Assembly: GCA_026419775.2 (NCBI GenBank)
Contig: JAOPGA020001068.1
Coordinates: 1-64,000 of the forward strand
Direction: 5' to 3'
Origin: Acrasis kona
Taxonomy: Eukaryota > Heterolobosea > Eutetramitea > Acrasida > Acrasidae
Length of the DNA stretch: 64,000 bases
The notes beneath the pieces were generated by a model that was not told where the DNA came from, ran no database searches, and saw nothing but the letters and a program-made list of their open reading frames with translations. Shown here piece by piece: positions 1 to 11,273 of the stretch. The position numbers and the translations under genes are program-made. The stretch's first letter is position 1. Each line of letters begins with the position of its first letter.

Positions 1-118
1 GTCTAATTATTCAAATGTTCGCTACGAAACCTATCTAAACAAAAGGACTTAAAGTGTGGGATACTTCACGTCGCCAAGGGGACGCATTTAAAAAAACGGA
101 GGTAGGTCAACCTATAGT

Positions 119-774
119 ATGATTGTAACGAGATTCATCACGTGCAGAGCACCCAGAAGTTTAGTGAGACGCTACGTTTACATACCTGGATATTCGGCAC
201 CAAGTCGAGATGCGAAAAACAGTAGTGAAGATTTGCTTCATGACATGAACAACTATATCCTGTCAAATCAGCCTGAAGAGGCTGAAAAACTGTTTAGTGT
301 TATTATCTCTCGCCAAAATCCACCTGTTGAGGCTTTCAATCAAATCATAAGAGGGTACAAAATCTTGGTTTAATGATCTAATCACAACATTATAGATATG
401 GAATGACTGGAAAAATAGAAAAGGCGAAGATTGTATTTAATGAGATGAATAGGAAATTTGCAGTAGAACCTGATGTCAATACCCATTTTGAATTTATAAA
501 AATGTTGTGCCTCCACAATATGGTTGATGAAGCATTGAAAATTTATAACAGTATGTCGCAGAATCTTAAATCTGAAAATAGATTCATTGGTTTATTGATA
601 CTTGAACTGATATCCGTTGGGCGTGTCACGGAATCCAAAGATCTTTTATTTGAATCATTATCAAATAATGTGATACCAGACAAGAATACTCTAAAGTTAT
701 ACGTTAGCCGCATTTCCGAGATAGAAGGCCAAGAAGGTGCTAATGCAGTTTTGGAAAGAATAAATCTTGAATAG
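119..774 (+). CDS. Small pentatricopeptide-repeat (PPR) protein, probably mitochondrial
   Basis: Two exons (119-354 and 396-774) joined across a 41-nt GT...AG intron give about 204 residues. Removing the intron restores a typical PPR helix at the junction (GYGMTGKIEKAKIVFNEM), and a second repeat-like stretch follows (MVDEALKIYNSM). PPR proteins bind single-stranded organellar RNA. The N-terminus is rich in Arg and hydrophobic residues without acids (MIVTRFITCRAPRSLVRR), as in a mitochondrial targeting peptide. Only three or four repeats are visible, so this is short for the family. The stop lies 57 bases from the stop of the convergent kinase gene. Family call is fairly secure; the RNA target is unknown. 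Confidence 0.8.
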
Positions 775-831
775 AGCAAAACCCAAAACCAAACAATAAA
801 AGCATTTCAATCCACATTTTTAAGAATTTAA

Positions 832-3245
832 TTACTGCAAGGTGCAATTTTTATTAACAATATTTTTACCCGACAACGTTGACCCTGATCCCCCTGGTAC
901 ACAAACGTTAGAAAAGTCAAAAGCAGACAAAACACCACTAGATGATACACTCAATAGTACAGTCTCACTGGCATCAATTGCGATCACTTTTCTCGACGCA
1001 ACACTTTCATCATAATTATGATTGAATTTATTTATAAAGTGACCATCGCGAGCCGACAGTATGTTAATGGGACCACGCCTACTTCCAGATATAACCTTGA
1101 CACCATCTACATGAAGACCAGCCACACACCCAGTCGCCTCCAAATTACTCGTAAAAATTTCTCTCGTCTGAGACGCATCATCGCTTAATCTTCTCACATC
1201 AACAGATAAAATTCTACCGGTCGAGCTTCCAGTCACAATCATATTTCCATTCCAGTAAATCTCTTTTACCGGATCACCAGGACCCTTCATGTGGAAAGAA
1301 CCCAACCTCCTTGACTGCCTCACATCCCACAAATTTACACAACCAGAAATATCACCTCCTGCCAAACAACTTTCAAAAATATATCCCTCATCGTTACAAA
1401 CTGCATTTACATTTTTATCGATCTGAATGGATCTGATCAATTCCCTCTGTACAACATTGTACACATTAATAAACCTACCGCCAGCACTCACAAGTGTAGA
1501 TTTATCAAATATACGTAAACCACGCACATCACCCGAATGATGCTGATCTACTCTAAAACGATGCAAAAACCTTTTTGATATCATGTCCCACAACACAATC
1601 TGATTATCGAACCCAGCAGAAACACATAACCTATCAAGAACAGTCGGGCGAAAATCAAGACAAGTGACTCCTAAAGTATGATGAGATAAGGTATCAATAA
1701 CATTCATTCGCACTGTTCTATTTGCATCCGACAAGCCAAGACCATACAAATCACAAAGTTGAATTTTACCAGTACAATCAGAAGTAATGACCAATGCATG
1801 GGCGCCATTTTGAGAGTGAAATAAATCAACAGGAACAACATCCAGATCATTTTTAATTTTTAATTTTGTATAATTAGTGTACATGTTAGAAATGTAATTT
1901 TGAACAATAAACTCGTCAGCATAAATTTTAACACTAGTCATGGCCTTCTTGTCTACGCTCTGAAATGCTTTGAACTTGAACCTCGACAGCGCCCAATTCT
2001 TTTCCAACCTCATGCGATACACAAAGGCCTCCTGTAGTGATTTGTAATCCTGAATGATTTTAATCTGCGACGACTTGTCAATCTTGGTGCCGAACTCATT
2101 TTTGAATAATTGACACCAAAGTGAGTTGTTTTGTGAAATGATGTGATGGAACAAATGACACACCTCGTTTAGGTTCATAATGTCTTGGTAGTGCAAAAAG
2201 GTAAAAATGTGAATAAAAGTGTTGTTTTGCATCTTGTTGATTAGGTTTTTGGTAGGTGTCTTGGCGGTTGGTGTTTTTAATGTTGATGATGTTGACGTCG
2301 AAGGTAATGTTATGGTTGCAAATGGACTTGTGGTGAAGAATCGTTCTAAAAGTTGATCGGCATCCAACCTCTTAATGGGAAGTAATTCTAGTGTACACTT
2401 TACAAAGTCAACCATAGCAGCTGAGTAGGTTTGCTGGATGGATGCTAACAGGTCGTGTGGAGCCGTTGCTACTTGATAGGCAAAGTCACATCTCTTTAAT
2501 GTACATAGTTCAGCAATGGTACATCCAAGTCCCCATATGTCCACTTTGTAGCTGTATTTCGGGTCTTCTACCCTCATCTCTGGTGCAATAAAATGATTGG
2601 TTCCTAAAATGGAGTTTGTTTGGGATGCTTCGTTCATCTGCTTTGATAGTCCCATGTCGCCTACTTTGATGCATTGTTTTAAAGAGTCTAGAAAACAGTT
2701 TTCTGGTTTGATGTCTCGATGAATACATTTGCGTTTGTGGATGTGTGAGATCGCTTGGCAAAGTTGATGAATCCATTCCCAAAGGGTTGATTCATCAAAG
2801 TTCGTGTTTGTTTTCTTTTTGATATTGATTTGAGATTTTAAGGAACCAGAGTCACAGTACTCAAACGCAATCATCAAGAACCACATTTCATTTGCATTAA
2901 ATTTATTGTCATCAACCTTAGTAAGTGGTTCGGCTTTTGAGATGGATCGCTTGATCTGTTAAATGGTTAATTGAATGAAACATGTTAAACTCACAAAGAA
3001 CTCATAACACTTTACAATGTGTGGATGGTCCAGAAGTAGGCAAACCTGGGCCTCTTTAACTGTTAATTGTAGTGTAAAAATTGTGGCGAACCCTTTAGAG
3101 CGAAATTTAGTTCGCTAATTGAGTTACATGGAATTTGTTTCAGTGCGATAGGTTTGTTACTAAGTTCCGGCGTTGTACAATATGCTTTATAAACTTGACC
3201 AAACCCACCAGTCCCAATGAGGTTGTGGATGGTGTACTTTTCCAT
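832..3245 (-). CDS. Protein kinase - F-box - WD40 fusion protein
   Basis: Three exons (3245-3092, 3059-2995, 2955-832) separated by 32- and 39-nt introns give about 780 residues. Residues 1-265 are a Ser/Thr kinase: Gly loop GTGGFG (11-16), Lys in IALKQ (36), HRDIKPEN (153 on), a DMG instead of DFG (about 174), and APEM. An F-box-like helix pair follows at about 315-360 (TFIHIFTFLHYQDIMNL), then WD40 blades to the C-terminus (for example VLWDMIS, VNLWDVRQ). F-box plus WD40 is the layout of SCF substrate receptors; the N-terminal kinase is an unusual addition. The start ATG at 3245 was chosen because it directly precedes the Gly loop. It diverges from the SYF2 gene with 24 bases between start codons. 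Confidence 0.8.
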
Positions 3246-3269
3246 CGTCCATTGTAATCTCAATTAATC

Positions 3270-4211
3270 ATGGATGACCACAACGAAATGGACAATCAAA
3301 CTGATGAAGTCACACCTCTTCATAAATTGGACGACGCTGAAGTGAAAAGAAGGCTTCGTTTACATCAGCAACCAATATGCTATTTCGGCGAAACAGAGGA
3401 GGACAGAAAGCAGCGTTTATCCCACTTCGTCTCCAAAAACGAAATTGTTGACTATAAAATAGCAGAGGAGAAACATAAAAGCCATCATGAAAACTTTTTA
3501 CAAAGGGCACAAAAAGAGCAAGAGGAAGAGGAGGCTTTGTTAAAATTACAACAACACACCACTACGACCAAGGGTAGTGTCAGCGCTCGTATATTCAATT
3601 TAAGAATGAAGGCAAACAAGTGCAGGAAGCAGAACATTGACGAGGTGGTAGAGGAAGCAAACAGACAAAAATATGAAGAGGAGAGGGCAGAGAAGGGCAT
3701 AAAACCTGGTGTTTGGTTCAAAAATAAAAAACAAATAAAACAAGAGGAACGTGACTCTGAAATAACCGCGGAACAATCAATAAAAATAAATGAAAAGAAG
3801 TCATTGAAAAGAAAGCGCAATCATGATGGATCACTAATACACACAGATGATGCTCTATATGAGGCCTACGACAGACGGTTGAGAGAAATGCCATATCAAG
3901 TCAAACAAAAGATGGTTGAAGAATATCAAATGAACAAGAGCAAACAAACGGGAGCATCTGCCACTAATGCCGATCTCCAATATGGACAAAATGATGGGGT
4001 CACACAAGAGGGAATTGACAGGATGGTTAACGAATTAGAAGTTAGGAAGCAGAAGAGAGATAAGTTTAGCAGAAGGAGGGAATACAACGAAGACGAAGAT
4101 GTTACATACATTAATGAATTCAACAGGCGGTTTAATAAGAACATTGGTAAAGCATTTGATAAATACACAAAAGAAATTAGAGCAAACCTCGAAAGAGGTA
4201 CCGCATTGTAA
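3270..4211 (+). CDS. SYF2: Pre-mRNA splicing factor SYF2 with N-terminal SFM motif
   Basis: Single exon, 313 residues. Residues about 100-313 are SYF2, a member of the Prp19/NTC complex that joins the spliceosome: the EEIDRM-like block appears as EGIDRMVNELEVRKQKRDKF, then FSRRREYNEDEDVTYINEFN and the hallmark C-terminus IRANLERGTAL. Residues about 23-53 match the splicing factor motif (SFM) of PRP4 and PRP18 (VKRRLRLHQQPICYFGETEE, then DRKQRL). I do not know SFM in human or yeast SYF2, so the N-terminal 95 residues look like an added module. It shares a very short divergent promoter with the kinase/F-box gene. Confidence 0.9.
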   Translation: MDDHNEMDNQTDEVTPLHKLDDAEVKRRLRLHQQPICYFGETEEDRKQRLSHFVSKNEIVDYKIAEEKHKSHHENFLQRAQKEQEEEEALLKLQQHTTTTKGSVSARIFNLRMKANKCRKQNIDEVVEEANRQKYEEERAEKGIKPGVWFKNKKQIKQEERDSEITAEQSIKINEKKSLKRKRNHDGSLIHTDDALYEAYDRRLREMPYQVKQKMVEEYQMNKSKQTGASATNADLQYGQNDGVTQEGIDRMVNELEVRKQKRDKFSRRREYNEDEDVTYINEFNRRFNKNIGKAFDKYTKEIRANLERGTAL

Positions 4212-4293
4212 TTTAATAAACGAACATCATTCATGTACATCATCGTGTTTCAAGTTGTTCAAGGTTTACTAAAAATATCAAAAGCTTCACAAG

Positions 4294-4965
4294 ATGAGCA
4301 AGAGGGCCGCACCAATGAGTGAGGCCGAACAGATCATGGACAAGGAGAATAGAATAAGAAAGGCCATACTGAAGGAGTAAGAAATAAAAGTTTTCACATT
4401 TGACCACTTAGTTATAATAAAACACAGCAAGATTTTGAAAATTTAAAAGAATACAATGACTTCTTAGAGGAGGTGGAAGATATTAGTAAGTGTTTTCGTT
4501 TGTGATCGCCATTTACAATCAGTATTCAACATTGTTAACGATATTGATGTGGAAGAAACACAAGAAAAGATTAGAGAGTACAGGAATAAAAACAAGATGC
4601 AAATTGCTCGTAACAGAGCGAGGAAGGATGAAGAAGTTAGAAGGAAGAAGCAATTAGCGGAAGAAGAAGTGAGAAAACAACAGGAAGCAGAAGCGGAAGC
4701 ACTCAACCCAACGGCCGCCGCGCAAAAGCAAAATGTAAATACAGCGTTTATACCGAACAATGCCCCGCTAGTATTTGCGCCACAACCAGTTCCAAAGAAT
4801 CAAGATGCAATCAATGCATTCATGGAGTTCCATAACATTAAATACCAAGAAACGCAGGAACAAATGCAACAAAGAGCCAAAGCAGGCGGGTACAAGATGG
4901 ACTATCCATTAAAGAGGGCGGAAGAAGAGGCTTTTTCGACTGTCATCTTATTACAAGCGAACTAG
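4294..4965 (+). CDS. MAT1-like CDK-activating kinase assembly factor lacking the RING finger
   Basis: Three exons (4294-4376, 4412-4485, 4523-4965) with introns of 35 and 37 nt give 199 residues. The spliced product reads IRKAILKDYNKTQQDFENLK, then EYNDFLEEVEDIIFNIVNDI, which lines up with the central MAT1 region after its RING (consensus DKEVEIRKKVLKIYN and onward). A charged helix follows, then a MAT1-like C-terminal tail. MAT1 assembles CDK7-cyclin H in TFIIH. The first in-frame ATG is 28 codons before the conserved block and only 82 bases separate it from the SYF2 stop, so the usual N-terminal C3HC4 RING of about 60 residues has no room here. Either the RING is lost or it is encoded elsewhere. 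Confidence 0.75.
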
Positions 4966-5102
4966 TTAATGGGGCTGTATAATATGTAATTTAATCCTTC
5001 AAAAAGACTTCTTCTTTCCCTTTTTTATTTTGCCTTTTCATCGGTTGACAAACTGTAGTTTTAAAAAAACGTTATTATTTAAGCCTTTTCTTGACTGACT
5101 GC

Positions 5103-7516
5103 ATGGTTACTGTGCGCAATCTATCCTTGACAACATCTAGTCTTACGAACGAATTTAAATCTAACGAAGAACTCAATATATCCATTGACACAAAACGAAA
5201 TGAACTCGAAGATCAAGAAATTCGCATTCACTTTTCTCCACGCTCCACACTTGCATGTGAGATGCAGGGAGTTCTACCGGAGGAATTGATTTATAAATGC
5301 AAACATCACTTTTACGATCCAGGATTGATTCCAGAACTCGTAGACATGAGGTACAATTACTCTGAGAGTAGAAGAAGGGACAAATTAAATTCATGCATTC
5401 AACAAAGAAGAGAGATTATACGCGAAGAAGAAAGGTCGTTGATTTCTCCATCCTCCAAGAGTTCAAACTTTGACTGGATAGATGAATCCACCACACATTA
5501 CTATGCCGAAATGGAAAAGGGATTAATCGAAAACCTAAAAAAGAGACAAAGAGAAGAAGTGGAAGCAATGATCGAACACGAACTCAAAAATATCGAAATG
5601 CAAAAGGATTACGAATATAGAGTGAAAAAAGCAGAAGACAGAGAGACTCAAAGAAGAAAAGACATTCTGGTCAAACATCGAGAAGAGATGGAGAAGAGAC
5701 ACAAGATTGAATTAGAAAAACTGGAACAAGAAAACCTTCTCAAACAAAAAAAGAGAGAAATGCAATACAGAAAGCAACAAGAGGAAAAGAGATTGATGGA
5801 CATGGAAAAGGAAAGAGAAGTCATTCGAAAGAAGGAAGCAAAAGAACGAGATTTACAGGTGCAAAAGAATGCAGAGGCTAGAAAAAAAAGATTCGAAGAA
5901 ATGAACGCGGAGAATGAACAATTACGTTTGGAGAGAATACAAATCATGATGGACAAGGAAAGAAAGAGAAGAGAAATGATCGAACAATACACCAGAGAGA
6001 AACATAAGAGAGTGGAAGAAAAAACAAACATGAATCGCATCAAGCTAGAAATGGTCACCGAACACAATCAGCTATTGATCCAATTACAGCAAAAAGAGTT
6101 TACGCAAAAACAACAAAACTCCGAAAAGAAGCGGGAAATGTTCGAAAAGGAAAGAGGAAAGCAGTTACAAGAAAAAAAAAGTTTGACACGGCCAAAGAAA
6201 AACAAAGAGAGGATGTCAAGTTAAGACTCATCAAGCAACACGAACAAAAGGCAGAGGACATTAAAAGAAGAGGAGAGATTGCACAAGAGAATTTAAACAA
6301 GACCAGAGAACAAAAACTGAGAGAGATTGAGATTTCCAACGAAGAACGAAGGTTAAAGCAATTAGAAAAGTTGGAAAATGTAGAACGCATCAAGAGGATG
6401 GATGAGTTTAGGCGTCGACAAAAGATTGAAAAGATGAAGTTGGAGGACGACAGGATCCTAAAGTTACGTGAAGCACGTTACAAGGTAGCCAACAAGAGGA
6501 ACATGCTGAGGAACATGACAACGATGCAAAGAGAAAAAATACATCAAGCCATGGAAAAGATGAGGATCACCAAAAAGTTGGACATTCCAGAACTCCAAGA
6601 ATTATTAGGAGCTGATTTTGCAATGGTAGCAGAAAGCGTTCGCGTGAGAAATGCAGCCATGGCCGAACAGATTCCTTCTCTCTTTGAGTCCAAGCAACAC
6701 CTGCTGCCACCTTCACCAAATAGGAGGGCCCATTCAGCAAGTAGAGCCATCAACAAAAAGTCACATTCGACCCATCATCACTCACAACCAGTCAACGAAC
6801 CCATCAACAATGAACCTTCACCGAACAATGACCCAGTAGCCACTCACTCCCACTCACCTCAACGGTCCTTTGGAAGACGACCTCGCAGTTCAGGTCGCAG
6901 CTCTACATTTTCAAATTATCACAGCGCACAAATATCAAGTACCAGAAAGAGCGCAGCAGATGCTCTTGCCAGCATGTACCAAGTGTATAGTGGTGGTTTG
7001 TTACCTCCCACACATCCCAACGCAAGACACAGTTTGATGGTGAATGGAGGCATGAAGAGTGCTAGACAAAAACATGGAAATACATTGACTTCATCACCAT
7101 CTCATGCAAAGGTGGAGGATAAGATGCATGCCGTCAACAAGAAGAATTACATCAAGCCAAAGACTTCAAGTAACGCAAGAAGACCTGAGGCAGGATTAAA
7201 GGAAGGAGAGGAAACAGCACCTTCTGGTGACGATAAGAATGTACAAGAACAGTATTGTAGTGATGAAGATGATAACATTTATCAATACAGACAAGGCCAA
7301 AATGAGGAGTTACTTCAAATGATGAGCGAGGAACGGCAACGTGATTTGAAGAGATCTGAGATTTTGAGTCGGGCGCGGACGGAGCAGCAGAGGCAGTACT
7401 TGATGCAAAGATTTCAGCATGAGAGAGTGGAGGCCAACTCAAAGATTATTCAATTCGCAGAGAATCAAGATAAAGTTTTGTCAAATAGGCTCATAGAGAG
7501 AAGTAGTTGTAACTAG
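5103..7516 (+). CDS. Long coiled-coil protein with a frame break in an A9 tract
   Basis: The reading frame from 5103 runs to a stop at 6224. The downstream frame, beginning without a start near 6180, continues the same charged coiled coil to 7516. The switch is at nine consecutive A at 6172-6180: one extra A (or a -1 ribosomal slip on A_AAA_AAA) restores a continuous helix. About 800 residues result, with Glu/Lys/Arg heptads from about 130 to 500, then a Ser/His/Pro-rich, probably disordered region containing GRRPRSSGRSS, then a final short coil. I do not recognise the family; cytoskeletal or basal-body coiled-coil proteins look like this. The first true ATG is 5103. A sequencing indel in the homopolymer is the simplest explanation. 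Confidence 0.6.
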
Positions 7517-7577
7517 ATGTTTATAAAAAATGTATTATAATTGTAAATTGATGTTTGTATGTAAGAGTGTTTATCGT

Positions 7578-7772
7578 TTAAGCTGATTGTGCCTTCACAA
7601 CTGGTCCGCCTCCAAGTGCTGTTGCCTTCTCTGTTGTCTTTTGTTTTGTGTCCTTAGTTCCAGTCTTTGACCTATGAGGAGATGAATACTATTGGGATAA
7701 TAGGAGAAATTACTTTTGTCCCTTTGATTTGAGGAAACGTAGGAATTGGTTTGAGTTAACTTCGTAGATCAT
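7578..7772 (-). CDS. Conserved-looking microprotein of about 50 residues, two exons
   Basis: Exons 7772-7714 and 7671-7578 flank a 42-nt intron with good GT and AG ends. The product starts MIYEVNSNQFLRFLKSKGQK and ends GGGPVVKAQSA, with a basic low-complexity middle. The MIYEVNS... start is reminiscent of small conserved eukaryotic proteins I have seen, but I cannot name the family. The gene fits exactly in the gap between the coiled-coil gene and the SAMHD1-like gene, and the intron has the size usual in this window. No function is proposed. Confidence 0.55.
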
Positions 7773-7842
7773 CTCTCGTTGTTGTTTCTAAAATGTTAAA
7801 AAGTGGTCAACCCGCACTAGGTTTACAAAAATAAGGAGTTTA

Positions 7843-9584
7843 TTAATTTAAATCTGCAACACCATCCAAATGATCATGGTCCTCTTCAGGATAAACCGAT
7901 GATGCTCTTATAGCTTTAGGACTCACGTAAAGGTTAAGTGACAAATCGCCCTTGACAGTTTTTAAAGCCGCTTCTTTAATTTCCTCTAACAAACTTCTGT
8001 CGCAAGCGTAAACTCTAATGTAAGCCTCTGGAATCACTTTCGAAGCGAATAACTGGGGCATGCAAACACCTTTAGCATCGTCTGAGTGCTCATAAAATGC
8101 AACATTCTTCGAGTCAAACTCGGCCATGTCAAACAATCTTGTTGTGATCCTAAACATGTCATCAACACTTACTTGACCTCCTTCACTAATGACACATGGA
8201 GACGTTACCAATGTTTGTATGGAAGTAGTACGTGGTGTTACTGGACTATCGGGATTAGCATTCTCGGATATGCGTCTACGCTTTAACGCTCTTTGTGCAG
8301 GATTAAAAGATCTACATAATTCTTCTCGTAACTGCTTGCGCAGTTTAGGTGCCTGTTCTTTATTTAAATTATCTTTAATCTTTTTTTTGGTTGTCAACAG
8401 ATCCTCATTCACAACGACTTTAATTTCAGCAACACAAGTATACAATTTTCTCCTGCGCAACTTATTAATAATAAACTGTGCGCGCTTCAAATCAAGACAC
8501 CCTTTATCTGCATCAGAATTGTATTTTTCAACTTCCGGGTCAGCTCTTTCTATTTCCTTTAGAATGCAATCCGTTAGCAAGCCGTATTGGTGCAGACTAG
8601 TTTCGGTGAACTCCAACATGTGACTCAAGTCAAATCTAGTGGCGGATCTTGCTGACTTGAAAACGTCTGCGATCATTAGCTCTATACCTTCCACAACTGT
8701 ATGGGAATAAACTTCTTTATGAAGGGAATGTCTGCTCTTGAATAAGTTCCAAACGTTATGGGACACCTACAAACCATTAAAACAAAGAAATGTTTTTTGT
8801 TACCTTTCTGTGAAAGCATACAACAAGCCCTTTTCCTTCTACTTCCTTTAGGGAGCTAAATTCAATTAATCTATCAATGGAAAAGCCAAGCTCTAATGCT
8901 GCGGAATGAGTGTCTCTTGCAAGATAGTCCAACTAAAAGAATTAATGAAAGCATGTTTATTGTTTTTTTTACCTTGTCTGCATCAATCCCATTAAGTTTG
9001 TTTGCCACAATTTGATACAAAAAAGGTCTATTAGGATCCTTTTCCCAAACTTTCCCCTGAATCATGCAGGTAATTTTATCAAGAATATCCAAACGTTCTG
9101 TAGGCTTTCCGAACATGTCACAAATGTCCTGGCGAAAATCTGGGTCGTTTTCCTTGTCGCACTCATTTACTATTAGTCTGAGTAGATGACATCCGGCTTC
9201 TTCGTGCTTCCAGCATTTTCCCTGTTGGTTTACAAAGACATCTTCAAACATGTGACTGAATGGGCCATGACCAAGGTCGTGACAAAGTGCGGCAACTTGT
9301 GCATGCAAGATGTCCTGTTTGGAATATAAATCTTTTTTACCTTTTCTTAGTTTTTTTAGCCATAATCCCGTTATGTGTGCTGTCCCAATGGAGTGTTCAA
9401 ACCGATTATGGGCCGCTCCTGGAAAAACCATATACATGCCACCAAGTTGTTTAATGTCTCTGAGTCTTTGATATATAGGACTATCTATTATTCTAAAGAG
9501 TTTTTTGTTCAAGTGCATCATCCCATAGATTGGATCATTGACAACCTTTACTCTGTCCTGCTTAATGGCAGGTTCCATTGACAT
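7843..9584 (-). CDS. SAMHD1-like HD-domain dNTP triphosphohydrolase
   Basis: Exons 9584-8973, 8932-8804 and 8766-7843, introns of 40 and 37 nt, 554 residues. The HD fold is clear: NDPIYG, YQRLRDIKQLGGMYMVFPGA, NRFEHSIG (His64), LCHDLGHGPFSHMF (His102, Asp103), and NGIDADK with the last metal-binding Asp after splicing to LDYLARD. This matches the SAMHD1 core, which hydrolyses dNTPs to nucleosides and triphosphate. The mammalian N-terminal SAM domain is absent. The C-terminal 200 residues include the family's regulatory lobe followed by a lineage-specific basic stretch (ALKRRRIS). The ATG at 9584 is the first in frame. Confidence 0.9.
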
Positions 9585-10069
9585 TTTTAGTGGGAAAACC
9601 AACCTATTGCCCCTTTCGCTCAAATTGGCCAAATAAACAAAAAATTACAAGACATGCTTTTTCATGTCCACCAGGTGAATTGAGAAACACATGAAAGTGC
9701 ATCGTCGTATAAAGGTTGGTTTCTATCGTTGGTCTCCGATGGCTCCAACCACGCAAGTGCACGCTTACAGAATTTTTTCTAAGATCACTTCTTTGATATT
9801 GCCATATAAGCCTGACTGCTTTGGGTTATGTTGAACAAAAGGGTTGAATGTACGAAGACCGTGCGATATACGTAGTGTAATTACATTCTACATCTGGTAA
9901 GCCAGTATCCTCGTAGTATAAGGAACAGACGTCGATTGAAAAGGCCACTGAATGCTCACTAAAATTCATGTTGTAATTCGAATACAAAAGTGGTTACTTT
10001 ATTATTATAATCAATAATCCATTTTTAAGTACTTCCTGTTGCTTATCCATTTAACAATGACAAGTTTTA
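9585..10069. other. Intergenic, about 480 b, nothing recognised
   Basis: This gap separates the divergent upstream side of the SAMHD1-like gene from the 3' end of the alpha/beta hydrolase gene. I see no reading frame with coding character, no tRNA and no tandem repeat. It probably holds the SAMHD1-like promoter. Confidence 0.5.
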
Positions 10070-10927
10070 TTATTTCAGAAGAGGACGAACATTTTTCAGA
10101 AAGGACAGAACAGCATTATTATAAAGGACCTTGCTCTCTCTATGCGGGGTATGCGCTGCGTCCTCTATCAATTTATATTGAGAAGGAGAGTGCTTTGAGA
10201 GACGGTTATAAATGTATTTGGTGTGCTCTTCCGTAAAGAAAGGATCCTTTAACCCGTGTATTAATAGTGAAGGACATTTTATGTGATCTAAACACTGACG
10301 GTCGTCGTATTTATGAATGTTTGAATTCTTCAACCACATGTTTTGCCACCTTTGAACTATTTTCTCTGAGAGCATTTTATTATTTTGATGTTCCTTCATT
10401 GTTGAAGACCAGAAGCGTTCGGTGCTTTGAACATTATTTATAAATGTTTCAAACCCTTTTTTGAGTATGGTATCGTCATACCACATATGAGGTGACTCTG
10501 CAACAACGGCGACCACACGACTCTTTAAAAAATCTGCAGCCTCATTTTGCTCTGATGTATTTGAACTCATGTTTGATTTAATGCCAGAAGCTGCAATAAG
10601 AGATATTGTTGCGCCATCAGAATGCCCAACCAATATCACATTTTCAAGTTTAAGATCGTCTACCAACCTTGCCAATTCAAAGACACAGTAACCGTAATAA
10701 TCACTTGGAAAGGCGTTCATGATTGGTTCATCCTCCGCTATTGAGTTCCCAAATCCGAGGCGGTCATATGCCAAGCAGTCAAAGTCCTCCGAAAACAAAG
10801 ACATTTGATCTCTCCAATCCCTTGAGCTTCCTGTCGCGTGGTGTAAAAAAATGACGGCAGTCCCATCATCAAGCGCACCCCTCTTTTCATAGAAGATTTT
10901 GTTTCGAGTATTGGTTGAAAAAGGCAT
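10070..10927 (-). CDS. Alpha/beta hydrolase-fold protein
   Basis: Single exon, 285 residues from the first ATG (10927). The fold is shown by the oxyanion segment FLHHATGSSRDW, the strand YDRLGFGNS, the nucleophile elbow VGHSDG (Ser103), the acid in IHGLKDPFF, and a final His in EDAAHTPHRES, so the catalytic triad is complete. Soluble, no signal peptide. The family contains esterases, lipases and C-C hydrolases; the substrate cannot be told from sequence. Confidence 0.85.
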   Translation of the reverse strand: MPFSTNTRNKIFYEKRGALDDGTAVIFLHHATGSSRDWRDQMSLFSEDFDCLAYDRLGFGNSIAEDEPIMNAFPSDYYGYCVFELARLVDDLKLENVILVGHSDGATISLIAASGIKSNMSSNTSEQNEAADFLKSRVVAVVAESPHMWYDDTILKKGFETFINNVQSTERFWSSTMKEHQNNKMLSEKIVQRWQNMWLKNSNIHKYDDRQCLDHIKCPSLLIHGLKDPFFTEEHTKYIYNRLSKHSPSQYKLIEDAAHTPHRESKVLYNNAVLSFLKNVRPLLK

Positions 10928-11273
10928 CAAGTAAAATTTTGTAATACTCAATTCCACTCGGCAATGTCTTAAATCACATTGATTTCAACATTTTGGTCAT
11001 AACAAATGTTAAACAACATTGGTCAGAAAGAACATTTAAGCAAGAAACAAGGATTTAGACATTGCTTTAAAAATTATCGATTTCAATATCTATAATATTA
11101 AAAATCGCATGTTAGTTGCTGACCGAATCCTGTTCTACTATATACTACTTCTTACTATACATCCCCTTTGCAATCTGTTCTTCTATTCAGCCAACCAAAC
11201 TTCAATAATATATTTGGGGTTGAGTCCTATTTTTAACAAAAGATTATTTTTGATCTGATTCACTTGGAGGAGA
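10928..11273. other. Divergent intergenic region, nothing recognised
   Basis: About 345 AT-rich bases lie between the start of the alpha/beta hydrolase (minus) and the start of the LysM gene (plus). It is a divergent promoter region by position. No RNA gene or repeat is evident. Confidence 0.45.

Noticed and set aside
10039-10236. Plus-strand small frame near the hydrolase 3' end
   Set aside because: Mostly antisense to the hydrolase C-terminus, which carries the catalytic His region.
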